From the NCBI GenBank assembly GCA_947311845.1, contig CAMZMU010000041.1:111777407-111841406 (forward strand): 64,000 bases of DNA, written 5' to 3'. Shown here piece after piece: positions 34,180-44,066 of the stretch. The stretch comes from Poa pratensis. Its lineage: Eukaryota > Streptophyta > Magnoliopsida > Poales > Poaceae. Position 1 is the stretch's first letter, and the number at the start of each line of letters is the position of its first letter. Both the position numbers and the translations under genes were made by a program. The notes beneath the pieces are model-generated. The model searched no databases. It saw only the letters and a program-made list of their open reading frames with translations, and was not told where the DNA came from.

Positions 34180-34725
34180 TAAGTTGTAACTTATTAGGCC
34201 GCTCACAGTGAGAAGTAACTTAGACTAGTAACGTGCATATGTTATTACTACCTTTATAGTGAAGAGTAACATGTGTGCAGTGTCATATTTATTAGCTTGC
34301 ACACTCACCTTGCCTTAAAATGTGTGATGTTACGGTAACATATTATGTTACCATCTCTCTACTCATTAATTACTTGCCACATTCGATTTTTTTGCTTATG
34401 TGGCACTAATGTTACTACTCATGTTAGTTCCACCGTGACTAGTCTTAGTCAAAACGCACTTAACATTAAAGAAAAAAACAGCGTTATGGGGAAGCATGCA
34501 TGCATAGCTGATCCATCGTGTCACTTGCTATTGTCGTACGTGCTATACATTGTCATAGTTTTCGCGTGGATGCAAGTTTCTTCGGGATCTATTAATTGCA
34601 CGACCATGTCACTCCTTCTTACGCCAATTAACATGGACAACGTTTTAGCCGATTATCCAATCCATGGAGTCCAATCCGTCAATTACTACTACTAGTGCTG
34701 ATTTACGCCCATGATGGGTTAGTTA
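34180..34725. other. MITE-like sequence and unassigned spacer
   Basis: 34197-34446 looks like a MITE. The ends ggccgctcacagtgagaag and ccaccgtgactagtc are partly inverted, and gtaac and its complement recur in both halves. Family and target duplication are not clear. 34447-34722 holds nothing I recognise. Confidence 0.35.
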
Positions 34726-36643
34726 GAGCATCTCCAGTCGCGGCGTTCAAATGGGCGTCCAAAGGTCGTCCGGACGTGCCATTTGGGCGCTGTCCGGATA
34801 ATGTGCGCCATTTGGGCGTCCGCGTTCCCCACTCGCGGCGTCTAAAGGGCGCCCAAAAAGGGTTTTTTACATGAATTTCAAAATTTTGTGAAAGGAAAAA
34901 TCAAACATACATAAATATATAATAGTTCAAATACAATATTTAATAATTCAAATATATAAAATAAAGTTCAAACATCCTCCTCTGCCGCTGCCATGCCCCG
35001 GCGTGCCCACAAATGCTCCGCTAGATCAGCTTAGAGTGCATTATGAGTATTTTCATCACAAATTTCCAAATGCATTGAGATATAATCAGCGAAATCTGCC
35101 GGCACGTTGTGATCAACCTATGCATGAGGACCCTCAAAGTCATATGGCATATGATCATGCACTGGATTATAGCGCTCACTCTCGATGATCATGTTGTGCA
35201 TGATGACACAACAATTCATCACCTCCCACATTTGCTCATTCGACCATCTCAGAGCAGGATACCGAACGATAGCAAACCTTTGCTGCAGCACTCCAAATGC
35301 CCGCTCGACATCCTTCCTGGCGCTCTCTTGTTCAGCGGCAAAATGACAAGCTTTGTTCCCGCGAGGGTTGGGGACGCTCTTCACAAATGTTGCCCACTTT
35401 GGATAGATGCCATCGGCTAGGTAGTACTCCTTGCCAACCAAATGGACAGTTCTTCCAGCTCCAATGCATGCAGTCTATGCTTCCAAGCATCACAGGAAAT
35501 CCTCTAGCTGAATTCTGTTCCAGGATCCGAGCTATTTCTTCTTCATTTGGTTCTCTCAAATAGTTTGGGCCAAACACACCAATCACCGCCCTGCAGAACC
35601 TGTACATCGACTTGATGATTGTGGACTTTGACATTCGTAGGTAGTCATCTACAGAATCAGCAGGTGCTCCATATGCAAGCATTCTCATGGCTGCAGTGCA
35701 CTTCTGGATTGACGAGAAACCAACAGTTCCCACGACGTCCTTCTTCACCTTGAACCATGGATCATACGCCCTCACAGCTTGCACGATCTGGTTGAACAAT
35801 CCACGGTTCATCCGAAAGCGTCGACGGAAATCCTTGGCGGTGGCGACAAGAACTTCGGCAAAGTAGTCAGAGACTAACATGCAATGGCCTTCCATTCTCT
35901 GCCTCGGCTTGCTCTTCTTCCTTCCGAACGACGAGCCTCCCCGTTTTGGGGCGGCATTGGCTTCCTCGTCGGCTTGAAGTTGGAGAAGACAACTGAGAAT
36001 TGCTATATTCTCATCTTCCTCCGCGGCGATGGCGTCTTCTTCTTCCAACAGCATCGCGGCCATCATCTCGTCGTCGCTATCCATCTGCAATACAACGCGG
36101 CCACTGATCAACGACCGGTCGCCGGCTAGCATCAATAATTCAGTCAAAAACCTTGCAGGCAGGGCGGGTCGTGGAGAGACCGCCGGGGACGGCTGTATCG
36201 AATACAGCGGCGGAGAGATCGCCGGTGCCCGGAACCGAAGGCCGTCGAGGAGAGGAAGCAAATGGTGATGCCGGCGTTCAGGTTTGGGTGGAGCCGGCGG
36301 GCGGCGGCGGCGGGGGCGACTGGGGCGACGAGCAAAGTGGGGCGTCTAGGGCGACGATGGAAGACGGGGATAAAATCAGGCGAGAAAACGACGAGACATA
36401 GTCCATGTCTCACTGCCAGGCGTGGCCCACACGTCGGGAGCCGACGTGGCGTCGCGTTTCCTTCCGTCCGGGTCCGCCCCAAGCCTCTCCCAAGTTGAGG
36501 GCTTGGGCTGGGCGTGCCGGACACAAAACTGGGCCGCGCCGGACCGAATTCGCGTTTGGGTGCCGCGAGTGGGCGCGATTTTGTGTCCGGCACGCCCCAA
36601 ATGGCTTTGGGCGGCCATTTGGGCGCCCCGAGTGGAGATGCTC
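34726..36643 (-). mobile_element. PIF/Harbinger DNA transposon, 1918 bp, with TTA target duplication
   Basis: Terminal inverted repeats begin GAGCATCTCCA(G/C)TCG(C/G)GGCG at both ends. TTA flanks each side (34723-34725, 36644-36646). It encodes a Harbinger transposase on the minus strand, damaged by an internal deletion. The 3-bp TTA duplication and the transposase type agree on the superfamily. Confidence 0.9.
35118..36084 (-). pseudogene. Harbinger transposase (DDE_Tnp_4 / HARBI1-like), internally deleted
   Basis: The start is placed at ATG 36084 ([12 protein letters not shown]), since upstream in-frame codons are proline-rich 5' sequence. Basic [14 protein letters not shown] follows, then [19 protein letters not shown], then LRMSKSTI, and [18 protein letters not shown] with the first catalytic aspartate in SIDCMHW. 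The frame is then lost. In another frame 35441-35118 carries [11 protein letters not shown] (second aspartate region) and [20 protein letters not shown] (third, glutamate region). Compared with the family, the stretch between the WKNCPFGWQ and YLADGIYP motifs (several tens of residues) is missing. The protein cannot be a working transposase. Confidence 0.88.
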
Positions 36644-36646
36644 TTA

Positions 36647-36998
36647 CGTGTGTCGTTCTTTCACAAGCCGTGTTACCATGACAATCGCAATGTCCCAGGC
36701 TCGCAGGCGAGGTTACGAGATGGTATCCATGCCGGACGCAGCGACTTTGAAGATCAAGGTCTGGCCATGACTTGTGCTCTCTCTATACATTGTATTATGT
36801 TTAGAAAAAATGAAGAAAAATCAGGTAAATCCGAAATGTTGCATTATGCATCGTGGTGAAGTTTCAGCATTTTCGGACATATAATTTGTTAATAAACATC
36901 ATTTTGAATTTGATCACCTCCAAATTTTAAACTCAAAATTCAAACTATCGAGAAAACTACTAAAACAATCCAGCAACTCACATGTAGTACTTCATTAT
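36647..36998. other. Spacer without recognisable features
   Basis: About 350 bp between two DNA transposons. No ORF or repeat structure of note. It resembles, loosely, the sequence right of 39367, which supports 36999-39366 being an insertion. Confidence 0.4.
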
Positions 36999-37542
36999 GG
37001 GCGCGTTTGGTAGCCGTTTCCATTTCAGCGCTGTGCTGGGTCAGGCTATGGAGGGTACTGCTGGGCTACAACACACTTTGGGCCATGTTGTGTGAGCTGT
37101 TTGGTAGCCCGCACCTGAAAACGAGTCCGTTTTGGCCCATTGTTTGGCTGCGTGTTGTTTCTGTTTTCTACTCTCCACATGCAACCACACGTTGTTTGGC
37201 TGTGTGCAGAATGCATGTCGTAGCCACAGCAAAACTGATACACTCACCCATATTCAAACTTGGTGAGGTTACCAGCACATAGACAAAATGAAAGCATGGA
37301 CAAACAAGCTAATTAACAGCTACTGATACCATATTACGTCAGGGGAACACACCCACTGACCCAAAAGAGCAGGGTTTTAACTTACATCCCACATCAGCGA
37401 GCTACTAGGGTTAAAGTTTTGTTACAAGTGCAATCAGTGCACCTGATAAGTACTTACACCAGGGGAACACACCCCTGGCATCAAAACAAGAAGGGCATAT
37501 AAAAGAACTGCCCTTCAAGCAACTACGGTAAGGAGTTATTAC

Positions 37543-38037
37543 TCACTTGCCATGAACTGGACACACGAAGACCTCCTGCGTGGAGTTGATGAACCTGAAC
37601 AGCTTGACCTTGAAGCCGTCGCCGTCAAATTTGAAGACGATCACGTCGCCGACGTCCAGCTTGATCTCCTTGACGAAGTCATCCCACCCTTTGAACATGA
37701 CAAGGTGATCTTCGAACCACCTGAGCTGGACGAAGAACTCACATCACTTGGTGGTGCGTAGAGGAGTGCACACCTTCGGCTCCTTGTCATCCTTGTCGCT
37801 CTTCTTGCTCTTCGGCTTCTTCAGCTTGAACTTCTCCACCAGCAGGCCCATGATCTCCACCGGGATCACAATCGCATGGAGATCCTTCACCTCTACGAAG
37901 AAACGCCGTGGCACGACATCAAGGAGAACCTTCCCCAGGCGTGGTTTACGACCCAGTTCAAATTCCCCTTTCAGCCTCTTCTCTGTGAGCTCCTTCAATG
38001 CCGCAACCAGAGCTGGCACACTGGGCCTTCTCACCAC
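37543..38037 (-). pseudogene. B3 DNA-binding domain pseudogene inside the TIR element
   Basis: 165 codons in one frame, interrupted by a single TGA at 37746-37744. Before the stop: PRRFFVEVKDLHAIVIPVE, the start of a B3 fold, then a lysine-rich loop (KLKKPKSKKSDKDDKEPK). After the stop, still in frame: FFVQLRWFEDHLVMFKGW, then DFVKEIKLDVGDVIVFKF and FKVKLFRF, the GW..F..GD.vvF pattern of B3. B3 proteins are plant transcription factors. This would be a divergent REM-like type. One stop in an otherwise conserved frame suggests a fairly recent loss, or a readthrough or splice artefact. It could be a captured gene or a cargo gene normal to this transposon family. Confidence 0.65.
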
Positions 38038-38133
38038 CTGTTGGTGGACGATGCAGTCGGATAGAGGTTGGGGAGGGTCAAATGTGTTCCTGTATTGGGT
38101 GTGTCAATCCTGCAAGTGAGCATTGGAAGAAAG

Positions 38134-38280
38134 GTCAATGTGCATTGCAAGAGTTTTGTAAATGTGCAATTGCAAAAGTGGTGTCAATGTGCATTGCAAG
38201 AGTTTTCTAAATGTGCAATTGCAAAAGTGGTGTCAATGTGCATTGCAAGAGTTGTATCAATGTGCAATTGCAAGTTCATA
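38134..38280. repeat. 49-bp tandem repeat
   Basis: Units start gtcaatgtgcattgcaagag at 38134, 38183 and 38232. The phrase cattgcaa/caattgca keeps recurring to about 38350, with a further repeat, catcacaagttcataaacattgtg. It lies between the two exon-like blocks of the TIR element, so within a putative intron. Confidence 0.8.
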
Positions 38281-38539
38281 GAGAGTTTGCAATGCAAGAT
38301 CATACGCACTGTGCATCACAAGTTCATAAACATTGTGCATCACAAGTTCATAAACATTGTGCTGGAAGCACACTGGCATTACACAAACCTACAGATCCTA
38401 ACTGGTACTGATCTAAACAAAGCTTAACTGAACCCTAATCGAGTTTGAATAGATCTACAATAAGATGAACATGGAGTACATGAACCCTAATCTGAAGCTT
38501 GAACAGATCTAAAAGAATGGAGAAGATTGGATACCACTT

Positions 38540-39061
38540 TTACCAATGCTGTGCTCGAGGGTCCTGCGACGGTGCTTGGAGGAGGAGGAGGAGGAGGTGG
38601 CCTTGAGGGTCCGGGTACGGTGCTCGGAGGAGGAGGTGGCCTTGAGGTCCGGGTATGGTGCTCGGAGGAGGAGGTGGCCTTGACTCCGGCGCGCCGGGCA
38701 GAGGGTACTGGTACACCGGCCCCTCGACCACACGGGGAGGGAATCCCGGCGGCGGGCCAAGCGGCGGCCTAGCAACGGCTGCATGCGCCGCCAACGCCAC
38801 CATCTGGGCTTGCCGGGCCGATTCCGCGAGCCTCCGCGTCTCAGCCGCCACCATCACCGCCGGGCTCGGCCGATGCACAATCGACGAAGGCCGATTGAGA
38901 TACGAGAGGCGAGCCGGCTCCATCTACGCCGCCGCGCTTCGAGCGCCGCCGGAGGACCCTGTCTCGTACTCCCGGAAGGCGTGCAACGCCGAGCTGCACG
39001 GCCCAAGCTTGCCGGCGGGATCCCGGCCAGGCGGTGGCGGAGGAGGAGGAGCAGCTGCCAT
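38540..39061 (-). pseudogene. Exon-like ORF upstream of the B3 segment
   Basis: From ATG 39061 (MAAAPPPPPPPGRDPAGKLG) the frame runs to 38540 with one in-frame TAG at 38926-38924. The product is proline/alanine-rich with SYLNRPSSIVHRPSP and ETRRLAESARQAQ. Near its end it has short repeats (GHLLLRAPYPD) from a repeated GGAGGAGGAGG-type sequence. It has no domain I know. Same strand, order and single-stop decay as the B3 block suggest a first exon of the same gene, but I saw no decisive splice pair. Confidence 0.4.
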
Positions 39062-39369
39062 TGGGGCTTTTGTAGCGGTGAGAGCAACTGATGGGACGTG
39101 AGAGAGCGGTGACAGTGAGAGAGAGGAGTGGGTGCGGGGGATTATGCCGCGTCTCCCGCGCTTCTCCATGCGTGCACGCGCTGCAGTCAACTGCCACGAC
39201 TGCTCTCCACTCGGGCTGGCCACACGGAAACGGCCTAGAGAGCCTGGCTCGAGGGTGATTTAAAAACCGCGCTGGCCAGACCCAACACCATAAACAGGCT
39301 ACCAAACACGAGCACCCTGCAGCTGGCGGGCCTGGCCCGAGTCGTTGCGGGTTGCCAAACGCGCCCTAT

Positions 39370-39846
39370 GCATCATGGAAAAGTTTCGTCGTATTTTGAC
39401 ATTTCGTTTGTGAATAAAACAGTTCTTGAAATTTCAACCTAAAATGTTCCCTCGTGCCTATCCATCAGATAAGTTTTTGATGGTTGATACGGGTAGCAAA
39501 GTCATGGCCAAGTCACTGAAGCTGGGCAATATGGCCATGCATCGAGTTCGAGGTCTCGAATGCACGACGCAGATCATATCAAGCACCGAGCCGGTAGCCC
39601 CACTGCAGCAATTGGTCCCATATGCATTGTTTCGTGGCTGTGTACGCGTCCTAGGTGTATCGTGTCGGAGAATGGGAACAACATGCACAGGACCCAACGC
39701 GAAAGCATGGGCGCCTACGGAAAACCGGATGCATGGCCGGGTGCAGTCGGAGGACGTGCATGCACGTTCACCGGTCCGTCCACCCATCCCATATGGAGCC
39801 ACCCCGTACGTACGTAGCCTAGCCCGGCACAGTAACGGCAGCAGAT
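39370..39846. other. Upstream region of the FAD3 gene
   Basis: About 480 bp between the TIR element and the TATA box. No ORF. The TIR insertion lies only about 0.6 kb from the FAD3 start codon, so upstream regulatory sequence may have been displaced. Confidence 0.5.
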
Positions 39847-39854
39847 TATAAATA
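39847..39854 (+). promoter_or_regulatory. TATA box of FAD3
   Basis: tataaata at 39847-39854, 115 bp before the ATG, followed by a C-rich 5' leader as is usual for grass genes. Confidence 0.65.
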
Positions 39855-39968
39855 CCGCCCCGTCCCGTCCCATCACCGATCTCTCTCCCCCTTCCGTCCG
39901 GCCACCACCCAACCCGCGGCCCCAAATCTGCGCCCCGCTTTCCCGGAGCCAGCAGATCCGGCCCAGCC

Positions 39969-42900
39969 ATGGGCGCCGCGGCGAGGATGGCGCCCGAGCA
40001 GGAGCAGAGCTGCAAGGCCACGGAGGACTTCGACGCCGCCAAGCCCCCGCCCTTCCGCATCGGGGACTTGCGCGCCGCCGTGCCCGCCCACTGCTGGCGC
40101 AAGAGCCCGCTCCGCTCCCTCTCCTACGTCGCCCGCGACGTCGCCGCCGTCGCCGCGCTCGCCCTCCTCGCCTGGGGCGTCGACTGCTGGGCCGTATGGC
40201 CGCTCTACTGGGCGGCGCAGGGCACCCTCTTCTGGGCCCTCTTCGTCCTCGGACACGACTGGTAACGTCTCGTACCTCCCCGCCGTTCCCTTCCTCTGTT
40301 CCTCCTCCGGCCGCCGCAATTGTTCATCCTCGATGAACCAGATCGCATCGCCGCCGCCGTCCTTTCATGCGTACTGCATTTGTGTCGACATATTGATTAA
40401 TTGTTCTTGTAATGTGTAGCGGTCACGGGAGCTTCTCGGACAGCGGGACGCTCAACAGCGTCGTCGGCCACCTGCTGCACACCTTCATCCTCGTCCCGTA
40501 CAATGGATGGTAAGTGTCCCATTTTCTCTCTATTCTCTCTTTGCGTTTTAACGAAACGTAGTATATTTTTCAGACAACGCCCAAATTCTCAACTTCGACA
40601 AATTAGGAACATAAACACTGCAAATTCCTTTCATTGAAAGGTGCTAAATTTCGAAACTAGGACGGTGGTGCATGGACGTGACCACCGCCCATCCTTTGCC
40701 AATTTTCTTTTCTGAACCAAATCGACAAGATGCGAAGCAGAGCTTTTTCTTTCCAGTATTAGAAAAACAAAGGTTCAGCAAAATATCTCCCGACAACAGT
40801 CCGAGTTGTTTACTAGTGCACAGTCTCCAACGTCGTCAACATTGAAAATTCCACGCACATCAAGACGAAAATGATGGGCACCAGCCATGCATCGTCCATG
40901 CCGTGCAGCCTTCTCAATTTTCTTTTGCAACTTTCTGCCTTTTTTTTCTTCTGCAGCACTTAATATTGTACTCACTCCGTACGGAGGGAGTAGTATTTGA
41001 TTGATCTAGCTATGTAGTTAGCATTGACTGATGGGTAAAGTATGTCGTTATGGTGTATAATTCAGGAGGATCAGCCACAGGACACACCATCAGAACCATG
41101 GCCACATCGACAAGGATGAGTCATGGCACCCGGTTAGTAGTATATTTTATTTACCATCATACACTACTTTTTTTGCTTGAGAAAATAATCATCATACACT
41201 ACTGCCACTAACTTTGTTGCAATGCAGATTCAGAGCAGCTCAATCATTTGATAGACATTAGTGGCAATTTTTTTTGTTGATGCTGTATTATTGGTGGGTA
41301 AAAGTTTAGAGTGTCTGGCAGATTTGAGGTGAATTCTGAAGAGAGAAAATAAAGGACAAACTAGTAGAGTAACAAACAAACATTGCTTTCAGCTCAGCCT
41401 GAGATCCAGAGGCACATGCAGTGCAGCAGGAGAAATACTATACGATTAGGGCGCCAAACTACCCCTAAAGATCCATCCAACAAAGCTAGCCAGTAATGTG
41501 GTCCGTCCTTTCCCTAGATAATAATGCCAAACACAAGCTGCAACAGCAGCAGCTGGTTGCCTAAGCAGATCTATTCATGTCTGTCACGTGATCAGATCTG
41601 CATCTGCTCCTAGATGCTAAGTTAATCATCAGAGATCAACAAAGATGCGCATCGAATCTTACCTTGGATTAGCTTATTAGGCACCTACCTACCAAGTGCA
41701 TCTATAATGCGAACTCCATATAATGTCAATTGCATGGATGTCATTATCATAGGCCGGCCTTGCCCTTTTCAGCTACTTGCTGTAGTTGTGGCGATGGCAA
41801 TGGAACTCTCAAGATATGCAGTAGAAAGCATCGCACATTTAACAAAGATCGATTAAAATCCTTAATCCATCACCATGATTATTTGTGTGTTTTAACTGAT
41901 CTTGAGCAGATCACCGAGAATGTGTACAAGGAGCTGGAGCCAAGCACCAAGAAGCTACGCTTCTCACTACCATACCCGCTCCTGGCTTTCCCTGTCTACC
42001 TCGTAAGAATCGTTGTGCTTTGCCTCCTCAAGTCTCAACTGAAAACTGCGCTGAATCTATCTCCTCCAATGGTTGAATGTTTGCAGTGGTACAGAAGCCC
42101 GGCAAGAACGGTTCACACTTCAACCCAAGCAGCGATCTGTTCAGCCCCAAGGAGAGGCGTGACGTGATCATCTCGACCACCTGCTGGTTCACGATGATCG
42201 CGCTGCTCATCGCCATGGCGTGTGTGTTCGGTCCGGTGCCGGTGCTCAAACTGTATGGGGTCCCATATGCTGTAAGCAATCATCCAGAATCTGCAACTGT
42301 TAACTGTTTTGTTAGTAGTACTTGCGTCTAAGTCACTCGGACTGAACAATTAACTGAATTTACCAACATCTGATGTGTGCTATTTAAAACAGGTGTTTGT
42401 GATGTGGCTCGACTTGGTGACGTACCTACATCACCATGGTCACCAGGACCTCCCTTGGTATCGCGGAGAGGTACTTGCTATATTAGTTCATTTTTTGTTG
42501 AGGAAGCTATATTAATTAATCACAAGTATATAAATAACATCATCTTATAAACATAGTTCACGAGTTATGTGCAGCCTATTCATTCTTCAGTTTGTGCTTG
42601 TGATGGCAGATGGAACAGACATAGTTACAGACAAATAGGAATACCTCAGCTTATCCAGTGAAAAATGATTAGGCTCCCTTTTGTGGGTTAAACTTGACCC
42701 CCCCCCCCCCCCCCCCTGCCTGCCGATACAGTTCAGCTCTACCATGGTTTTGCCATATCATCACTGTTCAATGCTCATTTGTCGACAGCTAATCCATATA
42801 TGCTTTGTAATTGCTGTTGCAGGAATGGAGCTACCTCCGTGGTGGCCTGACGACCGTGGACCGGGATTATGGGTGGATCAACAACATCCACCATGACATT

Positions 42901-43293
42901 GGCACTCATGTCATCCACCACCTCTTCCCCCAAATACCTCACTACCACCTAGTTGAAGCAGTAAGTGCACTACTACCCTACTGAACATATGTCCACTTAA
43001 CAGTCCACCACCACTTTTTTTTTTGACGGGGTCCACCACCACTACTACTCAGTACTGAAACTACATCACCTTATTTTTTGAACAAAAAACAGACCAAGGG
43101 AGCAAGGCCAGTACTGGGAAGATATTACCGTGAGCCAGAGAAGTCAGGTCCACTGCCAACCCACCTCATCAGCATCCTCCTCAGAAGCTTGAGAGTCGAT
43201 CACTTTGTCAGTGATGTTGGCGATGTTGTCTTCTACCAAACTGACCCAAGCTTGAACGGCGATAACTGGACGAAAAATGGCAAGCACATGTGA
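39969..43293 (+). CDS. FAD3: Omega-3 fatty acid desaturase, ER type (8 exons, possible frameshift in exon 5)
   Basis: Converts linoleate to alpha-linolenate on ER phospholipids. Exons: 39969-40261, 40420-40509, 41066-41132, 41910-42002, 42087-42271, 42393-42470, 42823-42960, 43093-43293, all with GT-AG borders. The three histidine boxes that hold the di-iron site are present: HDCGH (exons 1/2), HRTHH (exon 3), HVIHH (exon 7). Membrane segments flank them. About 22 residues precede the conserved [11 protein letters not shown], with no plastid transit peptide, so it is FAD3 rather than FAD7/8. Exon lengths 90, 67, 93 and 138 match those I recall for the family, but exon 5 is 185 instead of 186. 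Reading from WYRSP goes out of frame at agcccggcaag. Using the AG at 42093-42094 (exon from 42095) restores the frame at the cost of WYRS. Expected length is about 380 residues. Confidence 0.9.
40969..40992. repeat. Stowaway MITE remnant in FAD3 intron 2
   Basis: tactcactccgtacggagggagta: the two Stowaway ends (CTCCCTCCGT type) nearly back to back, flanked by TA, with the interior lost. Confidence 0.6.
42698..42716. repeat. Poly-C run in FAD3 intron 6
   Basis: Nineteen consecutive C between 42698 and 42716. Likely length-variable and a sequencing-error-prone site. Confidence 0.9.
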
Positions 43294-44066
43294 TGCAAGA
43301 TTGAAACTGAAGTTACTGCTGTCACAGTGTCACTGGAGGAATGCCTGATAGACATAGATATCATAGCCTGCTGGAGAATAAGCCAAAAAAGGGTTTCTTG
43401 CTGAAATCAAAGCATGCAGCTCTGCGACAACAGCCAGGATGTGTTGATTGGTTGATTGGGATTCAGATCATTCATTATAGTTAGCATTCTCCAACTGTGA
43501 TTGTAGCTAGCAATATTATTTTCAATCTTTACAAGTTTTGGACGTGGGATTATGTAACACATTAATTGAACTTCTTAGACCAGACCAGTCTGGAATTTGT
43601 ATTTGCCATGCCTGGGAGAATAGACATTAATTTTGTGAGCCAGATTAAGCTAGCTCGGTGCCTTTTGTTCTGATTGAATTGTGTGCTCTAACTTGCTTGC
43701 TATTGGAGTATACAGATTGGCTACTCATATTTGTGTAGACTAACTAATTTGTGTAACAGGATTATACGTAACATTTTAAATTTTAACATGAACTTACACC
43801 ACCAGACTTCAGCATTCAACTGCTATAGATAACAATGATATATTGGCAAATCAACATGAGTTACAATCGATATATAATTGCCGATATATATGCAATGATA
43901 TATTGGCAAATCAACAGGAGTTACAATCGATATATAATTGCCGATATATATGAGGGCATGCATCATCAACTAGGCAACAAATTATTTCCAGGCAAAAATA
44001 GTGCTATACTACTGTGGACTAATAGCTAGAAATAATTACAATTATCCATATACAGAACCATAATCA
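43294..44066. other. Intergenic region between the two convergent genes
   Basis: 773 bp hold the 3' UTRs and terminators of both genes. A 60-bp direct duplication lies at 43833-43892 / 43893-43952 (caatgatatattggcaaatc... with cgatatataattgccgatata). No ORF or transposon signature beyond that. Confidence 0.7.

Larger units (their letters stand above)
36999..39366 (-). mobile_element. TIR element carrying host-gene-like sequence (2368 bp)
   Basis: Ends are GGGCGCGTTTGGTAGCC and, inverted, GGGCGCGTTTGGCAACC, with TAT on both sides (36996-36998, 39367-39369). No transposase is inside. Instead it has B3-domain coding sequence and a second exon-like ORF on the minus strand, plus tandem repeats between them. 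The terminus resembles that of 23097 (GGGCGTGTTTGGTAGCC), so both may belong to one family. Superfamily is uncertain; Harbinger usually duplicates TTA/TAA, not TAT. Confidence 0.65.

Noticed and set aside
36085..36261. 59 additional N-terminal codons for the Harbinger transposase
   Set aside because: Proline/leucine-rich and not shared with the related relic at 49980, which starts at the same MDSDDE.
38134..38280. Regular repeats considered as a CRISPR array
   Set aside because: Units are contiguous without unique spacers and the context is a plant transposon.
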